From assembly GCA_015179125.1 (NCBI GenBank), contig WHVA01000062.1, positions 1-64,000 of the forward strand: a stretch of 64,000 nucleotides of DNA. The letters are read 5' to 3'. The notes under the pieces are model-generated. The model saw only the letters and a program-made list of their open reading frames with translations. It was not told where the DNA came from and searched no databases. This DNA is from Gautieria morchelliformis (Eukaryota > Basidiomycota > Agaricomycetes > Gomphales > Gomphaceae). Both the position numbers and the translations under genes were made by a program. The first letter of the stretch is position 1; every line of letters begins with the position of its first letter. Shown in pieces: positions 44,321-55,145 of the stretch.

Positions 44321-44793
44321 ATGTCCCGCTCTGTGGAAGGTGAACAAGGAATGTATAGAGAGGTTCACGGTCGGCTGGTGCAGACCGGGGAGTGGGACAG
44401 GTAAGAAGCAAAGCCTCCTCACAGAATCCTGCACCACGGCTTCACGCTCGGTCCTCCATACCAGGATCCTCGCCCTTCTGGCACAGAAGCTGAACGAGAG
44501 TGGGTGGATAGACGACTTGAGACACAAGGGGAAGGGTGGGGCCCGGCTTTGTTGCGCGTGCCCTGATCGCTGATTTGGGAGCCATTGATTTGCAGAGACA
44601 GCCCGTGGCTTGGAGCCTCTGAAGTTTCGCACGTTATTAGAACAGGTAGAGCCGCATGCACATGGTGAATGGCGTCCATCGCTCCACACGTATACTCGGA
44701 CTCACCGCGGAAGCAGCGTCCATTCCATTGGCAATCAAGCAGGAGATTCTGAATCTTATCACACAGTTCTTGGAAAATCAGTTCGAGCCTTGA
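44321..44793 (+). CDS. SUS1: Sus1/ENY2, SAGA and TREX-2 subunit, 99 aa
   Basis: Four exons: 44321-44400, 44465-44535, 44596-44664 and 44714-44793, with introns of 49-64 bases and consistent phase. The 99-residue product matches the small all-helical ENY2 fold in length and pattern: MYREVHGRLVQTGEWDRILA, then LAQKLNESGWIDDLRHKGK, FRTLLEQVEPHA and IKQEILNLITQFLEN. Sus1 links the SAGA histone H2B deubiquitination module to the TREX-2 mRNA export complex at the nuclear pore. Three introns in a 300-base coding sequence recall the well-known intron-rich SUS1 genes of other fungi. No single exon is recognisable alone, so it is easily missed. Confidence 0.9.
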
Positions 44794-45159
44794 ATAGGTG
44801 TGTGGTTACGTCTTTTTGATTACTAGACTGAACAGACTGGCACATTTGACAAGCATCTTGCTGTCTGCACATCGCTTCGCATTTGCATGTTTACCAACAA
44901 CTCGCAACACATCACGACTCACACGACTCGATCCTTCGTTCTTCTATGTAACTGTTGGTGTGTCAGGCTAACCTACCATCTCTCCCGAACTATATATCGA
45001 TATGTATTTTTGGATGCCTTGGTGTGCTGGTTGGCACCTTTGTATTCTAAGTTATAAAAATCGAGCTTGCTTGCCCCTCTAGATGGGACGCACTTTGACT
45101 CGTAAAGTCGGAGACGATACGCCCAGCGTGAAGCACACCCATAATAATGCAGGTAATAA
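44794..45159. other. Convergent 3' ends, no gene
   Basis: A 366-base stretch between the convergent Sus1 and p24 genes, presumably holding both 3' untranslated regions. No coding region is seen. Confidence 0.5.
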
Positions 45160-46078
45160 TTACACTTTGTACCGTCGTCCCGTTCTCGTGAAGAACGTCT
45201 GTAATATGTACACCTGAAATCTAGCTCGGGGCATTTAGACCATAAATAACCACTGCAAAGCGAGTGAGCTCACACTGCCATCCCGATGATTACCAGTGTT
45301 TCCAACACTCCGTACCAGAAGATCCGACTGTTGGGAATACTAAAAAGGATGCACGGGGAGACAAGAAGCCATTGATACGCACGATTGTGTCGATTCCACA
45401 ACAGAAAAACCTCGCCGCTCCCGAGTGTGGAAACTACACCCCGGAAACTCAGCACAGAACCAAGCACACACTGAAGCAGCCACTCACTGCTTCTGGGTAC
45501 GTCGGATGTTTTGTAGCATAGCACTTAGCTTATAGATACTCTCCTCTAGTGCAGACGTGTGCTCTGAAATCTGCCCGGGTTTGGCCGACGCCTCCCTGCG
45601 GGGCTCACTCTCTACCATGATGTCGATATCAATTAGTTTGCCCGTCAGAGTCGACATGTCGTTCTCGAAACAAAAGGCATATTCTCCAACAGTGTTTGCG
45701 GTGAAAACGTAGTCACCCTGGCGCTCCCGAAGGCCGTCAAGGAGGACTTTTTCGTTAGGATCTTTGACCTCGAAGTCAATGTCGAATGACCCGCCGGACT
45801 GAACCTGTACACACGGTGTGGGCAGAAGGATCGGAACAGAGCACGAAATGTACACAGACTGCAAAATAAAACTGGGAGATCGCATTGGAGTTTGTTTGAG
45901 CAAATTCGAGTGGTGACGAGGTACATACGCCAATCTTTTCTCCTGCCTTGTCAACATCGGCATAAAAACATGATCGTTGATTGGCGGGAATGGCAGTCGT
46001 GAGTGCAGATGCACGAGCCCAGGATACAAGATTTAGTAAAGAAGCTGCAAGAGCAAACCTGGAAGCTAGCAGCTTCAT
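45160..46078 (-). CDS. p24/emp24 family cargo receptor, 211 aa, with 12-base microexon
   Basis: Six exons: 45929-46078, 45860-45871, 45488-45804, 45383-45433, 45276-45327 and 45160-45213. Exon 2 is a 12-base microexon encoding FYFA, which restores the family motif GEKIGFYFAVQSGGSFDIDF. The protein has a signal peptide (about 1-24), a GOLD domain with the two conserved cysteines (RSCFYAD, YAFCFEN), a coiled-coil stalk, a membrane span (FWYGVLETLVIIGMAVYIL) and a cytosolic tail QTFFTRTGRRYKV. The tail's FF pair is the COPII signal and its basic end suits COPI binding. p24 proteins cycle between ER and Golgi. It is divergent from the ferredoxin reductase gene. Confidence 0.93.
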
Positions 46079-46256
46079 TAGATGACAACGAACGGACGCG
46101 TAGGGTATAATTACGTAAGGTGCTGACTCAGCAAAGCCAAGCAGTACGCTTGCGTCTAACTATTTCGTGCAGACGATCGCTGTATGGCGCCTTGAAGGTT
46201 TCTGCCGACGCTATATACATAACCACTTTTTACTGTTTCCCGCCCTCCAAGCTTGT
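46079..46256. promoter_or_regulatory. Bidirectional promoter, p24 / ferredoxin reductase
   Basis: 178 bases separate the divergent start codons. Contains TATATACAT near 46213 on the plus strand. Part of it may instead be an upstream exon of the reductase. Confidence 0.45.
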
Positions 46257-48011
46257 ATGCCCCTCAAACTGGCCATCGTCGGTGCTGGCCCGTCTGCGTT
46301 TTATGTCGCGGGGCGGCTGCTGCAGCTCGTGGGGAAGGCCGCGGGCCCTGCTCTGGCTGGCCCCGCTGCCGCGCCACTCTCTCCAGACGACGTCCGCATC
46401 CACATATACGAGCGGCTCTGCGCGCCATACGGCCTTGTCAGGTATGGTGTCGCGCCTGACCATCCGGAGGTTAAGGTCTGTCTTTCTTCTCACTTCTCCG
46501 CCACCGCCTGCTTTACATATCTGTGCTGCTCATCTTTCTACGCTTCTTCCTTGCCGAGGAAGCTGATGCCCGCCCCATAGTAGAACTGCACTCACAAATT
46601 TGACATCACCGCGTCCGATCCACGCGTGAGGTTCTTCGGGCACGTTCGTGTGGGCGGGAGTACGGTTGTAACCCCGAGCGCAAGCGCACGAGCGTGCCAG
46701 AGGCTAGACACTAGCACCAGCTCATCCAAGACCTCTGCGGCCCCCTCCGCGGCCCTCCCCCTCCCCCTCCCTGCCCTCTTCCCCCACTACACCCACCTCG
46801 TCTTCGCAACCGGCGCCCCCACCCCGCGCACACATCCTCTTCTCCCAAGCGCGCCGGGTGTGTGCGTGCCTGCGCTGGACATCGTGCGGTGGTACACAGG
46901 ACATCCAGAGGCGTGGGGTGGCCGGTGCGGTCATGCGCTATTAATGTCTGCTGCTGCTCCTCCCGCACGAACTGCCGCCTCTGCTGCGTCCTCGGACGTC
47001 TCCCTCCGCGTGCTCACAGCCGTCCCCGACACGGTCCGCCCCATCCCCCCCAACACGCGGCACGTCTCCCTCATCGGGCACGGCAACGTCTCCCTCGACG
47101 TCGCGCGTCTGCTCCTCACGCCGCCCTCGCGTCTCGCGTCTCTCTCCCTCCCCCCTCCCGTGCTCGACACCCTCACCGCGCTATGGGAGACTATACGCCA
47201 TGTCAGTATCATCGGGCGTCGCGGGCCGCGGGAAGCAAAGTTTGGGGCGAAGGAGTTGCGGGAATTCCGGGGCCTAGGGGTGGGGTTAGGAATAAAAGAG
47301 GAGGTGCTGAAGGAAGCGGAGGAGGGGGGTGGGGAGCTTACTCGGAAACAGAAGAGGGTGCTGGGGCTGTTGAGGGAGGGGAGTATCGGTAAGGATGAAG
47401 TTGGTGGCGTGAGAAAGAGGCTGAGCATCGACTTTTGGCGGGCCCCGGTGGGGTATAATGTGGCAGCGCCTGCGAATCTAGGGGAGGACGCACGGGCGCG
47501 GGTGGAGCTGGCGCTGGAGGAGACAAGGCTAGACGGCGAGACGGGCCGGGCGGTGGGCACGGGGCGGTACGAGCGTGTGGCCACGGATCTGGTCGTGACG
47601 AGTCTGGGATACGAGGGCGACGCAGCGATGTTCGAGGACGCGGCGGTGCCGTGGTACGACATGTCCCTGGGGCGGATGCGGACGCAGAATGCGGGCGGGC
47701 GGGTGATGACGCCCGACGGGGCGGTCGTGCCGCGGGTGTATGCCTCGGGGTGGGCCGGGCGCGGGGCGGAGGGCGTGTTGGCGGGGACGCTGGTGGACGC
47801 GAACGACGTTGCGGCTGCCATTGTGGAGGACTCGGCAGAGGGCGGTAATGAGGGGGGCCTGCTTGCGCGGGGAGAGGAGGTCCAGTTGGAAGGTGTGCCG
47901 AGGGAGGTGGAGGAGGGTGTGAGGGAGGGCAGGGTTATTGATTGGGAACGGTGGAAGACGTTGGAAGAGAAGGAGAGGCGTGAGGCGTTGTGGCTGCCGA
48001 GGGCTGAATGA
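46257..48011 (+). CDS. ARH1: NADPH:ferredoxin (adrenodoxin) oxidoreductase, Arh1-like, about 548 aa
   Basis: Two exons, 46257-46475 and 46584-48011, phase 0. The FAD fold starts at once (LAIVGAGPSAFYVAGRL), followed by PYGLVRYGVAPDHPEVK and, across the intron, NCTHKFDITASDPRVRFFG. The NADPH site is LIGHGNVSLDVARLLL, and RHVSIIGRRGPREAKF and GWAGRGAEGVLAGTLVDAND are further hallmarks. The enzyme passes electrons from NADPH to mitochondrial ferredoxin for iron-sulfur cluster and heme A synthesis. No mitochondrial presequence precedes the fold with this start. A GTG-initiated in-frame extension to 46167 or an upstream exon could supply it. A low-complexity Ala/Ser stretch at about 46915-47000 could hide a further intron. 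Confidence 0.9.
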
Positions 48012-49005
48012 GCATGGCAAAAGGTGCATCTATCATAAACTATGTGTCCGCCATAGAAGATTTGTCGACTTCAGCTCTAAGTAGCACGGAACCCGTGCAT
48101 TTTACTTTTCTCGAAACACACTAATCCTTACTCATGGCCTCTTACACTGGTGTGGAAAGTATTATGGTGGTACCATGAAAAGACAGAACCACACAGCGAA
48201 GACAACAGCCAAGTCGTCTTCGCGTACGGCCGTGCATTATGTAATAGACTACCATGACAATAGGCGATGGAAATCATGGGATGACCACCGCCGCAACGCA
48301 AAGCCTTAACGTATATACTGTTCGTAATTTCTAGTGGTAGTATCACACTACAATTGTGCCGTTTCCATTGATTTTGTATCCCTTTCGGAATATTGCTCTC
48401 GATTGCCCTCGCTGTTCGCTGCCATCCACTTGACCTGCATTTTCATCCAGAGACACTCTATCTCTCCCTCACTCTCGAAATCCAACGAGGATATTAGTCG
48501 TCGTTGAAAACAGTCGTGGTGCAGCTTTGAGTATCGCTGGCGTTTACAGTTATATTTCCCGGTTTGCAGTAGCAGTCACGTTAGCCCGGTACTAAGTCGA
48601 TGGGTTTAAACCGTAGCGATGATGCTTTGGTGCTGTGGGCTGGCCACCCACGGTTCAGAGTGGTCGTGAGTTCGAATACCGCCTAACGGAGGTACATGCT
48701 GTGCCGGAGATTGTAGTACATTGGTACCCCTGTAATGTGAACAGTGAGCCAAGCGCGAGGCATCTTTTGTCTCGCAGGCTTTTAGCTCTACTTAATTAAA
48801 CACGCATGGAAAGACCAAAGTTTTATTTCTGAAATCTTGCTCACCCGCATGGGAAAGTGCCCAGAGTTTTGGCATCGTCGCTTAGTGTGGTCGCATATCA
48901 AGTCTATTGAATCTTTAGGCTGAGACAAACAACGCGCAATGAACGCCAAACAACGCGTCCACAAAAAGCACGTGCGCAACGTTGTCTCAAGTTTCTCTCA
49001 AGTCT
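48012..49005. other. Intergenic
   Basis: About 1 kb between the reductase and the Rua1-type gene. It contains the tRNA-like segment at 48580-48687 and the presumptive promoter of the next gene. No other coding region is seen. Confidence 0.5.
48580..48687 (+). other. tRNA-like sequence (pseudo-tRNA or SINE head)
   Basis: GTTAG at the left can pair with CTAAC at the right as an acceptor-like stem. The left part (TACTAAGTCGATGG) resembles an A box and GAGTTCGAATACC resembles a B box with a TTCGAAT loop. The T stem pairs poorly, no convincing anticodon arm is seen and the length (108) is long, so it is not a functional tRNA as it stands. It may be chance. Confidence 0.22.
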
Positions 49006-51460
49006 ATGTCTGCCATATCTGTTTCCTCGCTCCATCACAGTAGTCATCTCACTCAGACTAGGTATTCAGATGTAGAGCTCTCGTCGCCTGCTTCTGCTGC
49101 GCCGTTCGACTTTCTAGCTGCGTACTCAAATCCGTTTCTTGACGATTTCCCGTATCCGACGTCGCCTCAGACTCTCATTTACAATGATTCACTACCATTT
49201 CTAAACAGCTCACTCCCTACCAGTACAGGTTTCGATCACCCCATCTCTGCTTTCGTCACGTATCCCCCACCTGCTTTATCTTCCTATTCGACTGCTCTTG
49301 AGTCCCCTGTGGCTCAGTTCAGAATGTCCCTCTCCCCACCTCAAGACAAAGCTCTCGAAGATAGCCTGATATCTTTACCTAAGACTCCAATAAACTCCCG
49401 AGCCATGTGTTTTCCCCCTCTCTTCCCCAAGTCAACTGACGAGCTACCCAACAACAGCCCGTCTTTTAGTCTCAATAACAGTCCATTTCGAACCTTAGAA
49501 GATACAACTCTGCCTGCGCTGCTGGATTCCACAAGCTCTCCTGTGGTTCGAAGATCCCAAGGAGACGTCACACCGATGTTCGGGCGCGGCGGCGAAGTCA
49601 TTCCTCTGCCGAACCAGCCGAAGCACCATCGTGATATCTGTGAGGACGGAAGTGCCAATCCCTTTAGCATAGCACAAATCCCGGATTCGCACTCGCCAAG
49701 CCTACATCAGCGTAGCACGCCTTTCCTTCAACGACTTCGCCAATGTAGTGATGTGCTCTCGCCTTGGGGCGACATCAACCCTGCTCAGCCTCTCTCGTCT
49801 CCTTTCATACTAAAAGCCCACTCAACTCAATTTGCCTCACCTGAACTAGCCGCTACTAGGGCTGCGCAGACCGGCGCTCCTGCAGAAAGAATTACGGGTC
49901 TATCCAGCTCTTGTGCAAAGCGGAAATTTCTTTTAAGTCTAGATTCGCCATTATCGGAGGCTAGCTCTCACAGCCCATCGAAACAACCCATTCGGTCTGA
50001 CCTGCAAGCTATGTTCGATAAAGAGGACCGAAAGCACGGAATGAGCACGCGCTCGCGTTCCAAAGCCAGCTCCTCTTCTCATCTAGAATCGAAAAACTCT
50101 ACGCTCGGAACATCTACATGTCAGAGACAAAAGAGGAAGTATATGGTCCAGGGCGAGATACATAATGACGACGCGAACCCAGCTTCCAGTGACGATGAAA
50201 TAATGAGTTCCCCGCTTAAGAAAAAGAGAAAAATCCATGGAGGAGTCGGATCCCTGGCAAGACGCAGTGCTGCCCTGAACCAGTCGACGAGTCGTGGTGC
50301 GGGCGGTAGTAATTATTCATCCCAAGCCATAGGTCCCCTGGTGCTGATGTATCTACCCCAGAATGTCAACACCAAATTCCTGCCTCCAACCTCGGTCAGG
50401 TGGATGTCGAAGTCTTGCCATCGCTACCGCCTACCCCATCTACTTCCGAATTGCAGCGCACATTCCCGCCCTCACTTCCCATCAATCCGATATTTCCAAG
50501 GTTTTACAAGCAGTTTTTCATCTCATCGTTTTACTACCCTGAAGGCCGTGGTGCTTCCGTCCTCGCAGAGTATGATCACCTCTACGCTAACTTGTCTTTG
50601 AATAATACTCACATGCGTTCACAGCAAGACTACGAAGCCAGCTCCCGCTGCACAGATCAACGAGCCTCGGGATGCCTACGATCTGTATACTCCACGCTTC
50701 ACACAGGGCGTCGGAAAGCTGAAGGTTGGATTGTGTCCTATATGCTTTGAATCGTCCCGCGACGGGGGCACAGATCATGCCGAATGGCTTGCCATGAAGG
50801 TCTCAGCGTACAAGTGGTAAGCGATTTCTTCCTTTGCAAGGTGGGCTCAGACTGACGAATTATCAGAGGAATTGCATGTAGTATAACTGGTCAATACTAA
50901 CTTTTCGGTTTAAATTATCTTCACTTTAGCTATCACATGCAGTATGCACATGGTATGTACCGCAGTACGCGATATTGCTTAATATCTGCGACTCACAGAC
51001 TCCCCAGGTATATCTTCGGCGACTGGACTCCCTTTTTCTCCGCCAATAGAGTTTCGCACTATCAAAAGGCCAGTATCGGAAGTCCGCAAACAGGAGAAAT
51101 CAGAGTTGATGCAGGGAAAATGTCACAAGTGCCATAAATGGGCTGCAATCGAGGGTGTTAAAACTGGCGAAGTCAAGGTGGGCAATGTCGCACCTCTGGC
51201 AGTGACATCCGTGCTTATAATGGGCATTGGAAAGGTCAAAGAACTCTTCTGGTAAATGACGTTAATGATCTTGTACATCTCCAGCCTGCTCATATTTCTC
51301 TTTTTCTGCAAGGTGGAAACACGCGGCCACATGCCACAAATCATCGACCATCGCCGGAGAAGGAAATGTTCACTGTCGGGACGAGGTTTTCCGTAGACTG
51401 CAGCGATACGAACGGAGACATGAACCGAAAACTGAACACGTGGAAAGCGAAGACGACTGA
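49006..51460 (+). CDS. Rua1-type zinc-finger regulator, 685 aa
   Basis: Seven exons: 49006-50305, 50362-50569, 50625-50816, 50930-50952, 51008-51177, 51235-51251 and 51313-51460. Phases agree throughout. The first 430 residues are disordered and Ser/Pro-rich, with a basic run near KKKRKIHG that looks like a nuclear localisation signal. The C-terminal about 170 residues match the domain named for Rua1 of Ustilago: YDLYTPRFTQGVGKLKVG, LCPICFES, the HMQYAHGIS segment, PFSPPIEFRT, GKCHKCHKW and WWKHAATCHKSSTIAGEG, with paired Cys and His zinc ligands. Rua1 is a transcriptional activator of glycolipid synthesis genes in Ustilago; targets here are unknown. Exons of 17 and 23 bases fall inside the domain. 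The start ATG is the first in frame after an upstream TTG. Confidence 0.85.
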
Positions 51461-52064
51461 ACGCGACGAGGGTCATACCTCGGTCGACTCCCCCTGCTAC
51501 CTGCTTATTGTGCTGTTGCTCTGTGCTTTTTTGTTACTCTGTAATCTTTGTGTTTCCTGCAATGAGCCACATTGTGTATGATGTTATCCGCAACTTATAA
51601 CATGAATAACGTGCTCCTCAAGCCACATCCGAGTCGGGTGAGAGCCGGTGACGGGATTGATGCTTGAATCGAACAAAGGGAGCTTTCATGGTGCCGTCGG
51701 AACTATGCGTGTTATTTGGGCCATGGGGCCTTGGAGCGAAACAGTAACAACCCGTCCATGAACGCGGCAATCGCGCAGCGATCTCCAAACAAGCGAGGAA
51801 TTAATTGAACAAAATATTGCCTCAGTGGCGTCAAAAGAAGCTCCTTTGTGCCACGTTCCTTTGTGAGCGTGATCATCATACCTGCCGCTTCCGATGAGCC
51901 CTTTCACGGCTTTGAGCTCAGACATATGTTCCAGATAACTTGGAACAAAGGAAGCTATTGCAGAATATTCAACCTCCGGCTCGGTTCAAGCGACGCTTAC
52001 ATAAGGATCTCTGCTCTCTGCCGGCCTCTGCAGTCTGCCTTGCAAGTCTTACAGAGAAGCCATC
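51461..52064. other. Intergenic
   Basis: About 600 bases between the Rua1-type gene and Eaf3. A minus-strand open frame (51686-51925) has no recognisable features. Confidence 0.5.
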
Positions 52065-53546
52065 ATGTCTCACCCCACATTCACGGTCAACGAGCGTGTC
52101 CTATGTTATCATGGCCCCCTCATTTACGAAGCAAAGGTGGCTTCTTTCCCCAACGTCTAGTCTTCTGCTAACCCTCACTGGTGTCACTGTAAGGTTCTAA
52201 AAACAGAGACGTGGGATGAGAGAAACACACACTTGGGGTCAGTGGGAGCTCACTATTTCGTACATTACAAAGGTTGGAAACAAACGTGCGCCTTCTCTTT
52301 ATTTCTCCGCACACAATATTCATTTGTCGATCCAGGTGGGACGAGTGGGTCCCTCCACAGCGAATTCTCAAGTTCAGTGAAACCAATATTGCGTTACAAA
52401 AGAAGCTATCAACCGCTGCACAAAAGACTGCTCCGGCAGCAGCCTCAAAAGCCGCTCCATCAAAGGAACCGGGAGCGTCCACTTCAGCCCCCGGCAGAGG
52501 AGAGGGCAGGGAAGGTCGCGCGAGAAAGGAGCCAAGAGGACATAAAAGGGGTCGAGATGAGGTCCGTTCTCTTTGATTCAACAATACTTCATCGAACATT
52601 CTGACTGACTCCGCCTCCACGACACGCCATCATTTCCGTGTTATGCCAACCTCATTCGCTCTTCCGAAGGATGAGAGTACCCGGAAGCCAGAGTTGAAAC
52701 TTACTGTCCCAGACATACTCAAAATGGTCTTGGTGGACGATTGGGAAGCGGTTACGAAAAATCATCAGGTGGCTTGTTTACCCACTCGCGCTCTCGCCTC
52801 TTATCGCGCATAATTGAGCGATTTTTACCTTAACAGCTTGTCACCTTGCCGCGAACACCAAACGTTCAAGAGCTGTTACAGGAGTTTAAAGAATATGTTG
52901 ATGCCCTAGAGAAACAGCCTGCGTATGTGATCTATACTTCGTCCCAACATCTCTGACACTGCTTGGAAAAAACAGACATACAGAGGCCCTGCCTACTATT
53001 ATCTCAGGATTACAATTGTATTTTGATCGATCATTAGGAGCCAACCTGCTCTACCGGTAGCTTCCTCAAATCGAATTAAATAGCTGTGGTTTCTCATCGT
53101 TACTTCACCAGCTTCGAGAGGGTGCAATATGCTGATATTCGCAAGCGCTACGTGACGGGACCAACGGTAAAGGTAGGAGAAGAAAAGGAGATGAGCGCTA
53201 TCTATGGCTCAGAGCACTTCATGAGGATGATAGGTATGCACTGGCTTCCAGTCACAAGATTTGTTTGATTCCTAAGCTGCTGAACAATTTTTGGATCCTG
53301 CAGTTAGCTTGCCGACTTACATCGGAGGCTCAAATATGGATCCTGAGACCGTCAGCGTAATAAGAGATTATGTGCACGAGCTTATGACGTGCGTGTCTCC
53401 TGTTGCGAACATTTGGTGTCGTTCCGGCTCAAGCCAGTTTCTTATGTTCTCTCTGCATTAGATTCATGGTTAAAGATCGTGATCGGATATTTCAACGAGA
53501 GTACGAGACGGCCAGCTCACAATACCAGCATTTATCTCGAACGTAA
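52065..53546 (+). CDS. EAF3: Eaf3/MRG15 chromodomain and MRG protein, 315 aa
   Basis: Nine exons: 52065-52136, 52194-52285, 52336-52561, 52670-52768, 52837-52922, 52976-53056, 53112-53233, 53304-53388 and 53462-53546, all phases consistent. The N-terminal chromo-barrel includes VNERVLCYHGPLIYEAKVL, HYFVHYKGWKQTWDEWVPP and RILKFSETN. A basic Ala/Lys/Glu-rich linker follows, then the MRG domain with KLTVPDILKMVLVDDWEAVT, LVTLPRTPNVQELLQEF and LGANLLYRFERVQYADI, plus EHFMRMIVSLPTYI. Eaf3 is shared by the NuA4 acetyltransferase and Rpd3S deacetylase and reads H3K36 methylation. The intron 3 acceptor could be six bases downstream (GATGAG is duplicated there). Confidence 0.93.
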
Positions 53547-53921
53547 ATTTGAGTGGCTAAGGTGTAGACTCGTATGTGTATAAACTGTATTCACTTAGCT
53601 AACTGTCTGCAAATCTGTTGTTTCTGTGCGAGTAACAACAGTCCCACTTGAAAACTAGCCGACGTCCTACTAATAAACCCCCAAACAAGGGAGACGATGG
53701 TGTGGTGTTTTCTCCAGTGAACTCAAGAAAGACTCAATGTGTATCTGTACAACGGCAAGATGACAGAAGATATCAAGACAGTTCGGCATGGATCATGCGA
53801 CAGACGTGTGCTCACATTGTTGGAACACCCGATTGCTTGAGCCCATTTATAGGGATTGGGATAAGCTCTCTGTTGGTGGTCCCAAAGTCAGCCAAGGGAA
53901 TATAAGATGTTAAGGGTTGTC
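53547..53921. other. Convergent 3' region
   Basis: 375 bases between the convergent Eaf3 and secreted-protein genes. No coding region is recognised. Confidence 0.5.
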
Positions 53922-54533
53922 TTACAGCAACGTGATGTTACTATCAAGGTTAAGCATTCCTAAGGGAATGATGCCCAGACTCGCAAGCGCTCCCTGCAAG
54001 ATCAGGTCAGTTGAAATACAGTTCAATTGGTAAGATTGTCCTTCACTAACCTGAGTCAAATTGACATTAGGTATAGTCCCTGAGTTTGCCGTCTGCTGCG
54101 GGTTGATCGTAAACGGCGGTGAGAACGTGTGGTCGAACGTCGCAAATATGGTGCCGTCCACACCCGCATTGGACTTGATTCGCTGGATGACCAAGGGTAG
54201 GAGCGGCAGTGGGTTGTTAACTGTATCACCCGAGAGAAGTCAGTCTCGAGCGCATGTAAGCAGGCATGTAATAGGCAGACCATCGAAGTTGATGCTGTAG
54301 TGAAAAAATTGAGCATGATAAGCGTAGATTATTTGACAAACAGATGGTATACACCTGATGAGATTTGTAGTCAAGCTCTCCAGCGTGATGAAGGCATTGA
54401 TTTGCTTCACCAGATTTAGAGTCAATAGCGAGTCAGGGTCTAAGCCAGCAGCGTCTGAGGTTATAGACCCCGAGGGTGCCCCCTTGACAAATAACAATGC
54501 GCATAGCAAAATAAACCAGGTGTTAACGAACAT
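53922..54533 (-). CDS. Small secreted protein of unknown function, 144 aa
   Basis: Four exons: 54355-54533, 54281-54294, 54051-54220 and 53922-53993, with consistent phase. Exon 2 is only 14 bases. The product starts with a clear signal peptide (MFVNTWFILLCALLFVKG). The mature part has SINFDVNNPLPLLPLVIQRI, NAGVDGTIFATFDHTF, TANSGTIPNVNLTQ and GALASLGIIPLGMLNL, a beta-rich pattern that recurs in secreted proteins of mushroom-forming fungi, to my knowledge without assigned function. No transmembrane segment or GPI signal is seen. Confidence 0.8.
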
Positions 54534-55145
54534 CGTAGGGGGCCAATTAGTGGGAGAAACAACAGCTCCCACATGGGTAGATTCAACTCTCGCTGCTCTT
54601 AAGCCTTTCAATTGAAGTAGGCAATGATGCGTCTAGATTTGGAAGATCCTCCAAATATAATCTGCATCAGTGGATAACCCAAGGATAATTTGCGGTTGGA
54701 GCGACCGCCTCTTGAACCACGAAAAAATTGCGTGGAAAACTACGTGGATCGGGATGATGGGAGTGCCACTTATATGGCTCATATCCTGGGCTCACCTGGT
54801 ATTTGCGGTGGGGATTTTTTCAAGACCAGCGGTATGTGCATATGGTACCATCACGTTCTAGGCTGCTCCATAGCTGACAACAGTGGTCATATGGCAATGG
54901 ATCATGCGCCATGGGTGAAGGTAGACTTCGAAACAAAAATGGATGAGACTAATGCAATAATGGTATACTCTCGCGCGTGCACTTGCCACAGAAATTCACG
55001 GATGCAATAATAATATCCTTGTGTAACCTAACGTTTACGCCGGAGACAGGGGTAGCTTCACAGGGGTATCAGGCAAAGGGAAACAGACTCGACAGTATCG
55101 ATAACCAATACCAGGCGTGGCACGTTGAGCCGCCAGGTCCTTCTA
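54534..55145. other. Intergenic, no gene recognised
   Basis: About 610 bases. An open plus-strand frame (54690-55010) has no family resemblance I can name, so it is left out. Confidence 0.45.

Noticed and set aside
44183..44689. 168-residue minus-strand frame
   Set aside because: It is antisense to the four-exon Sus1 gene and shows no family pattern.
54690..55010. 106-residue plus-strand frame
   Set aside because: No recognisable motif, splice signal or composition support.
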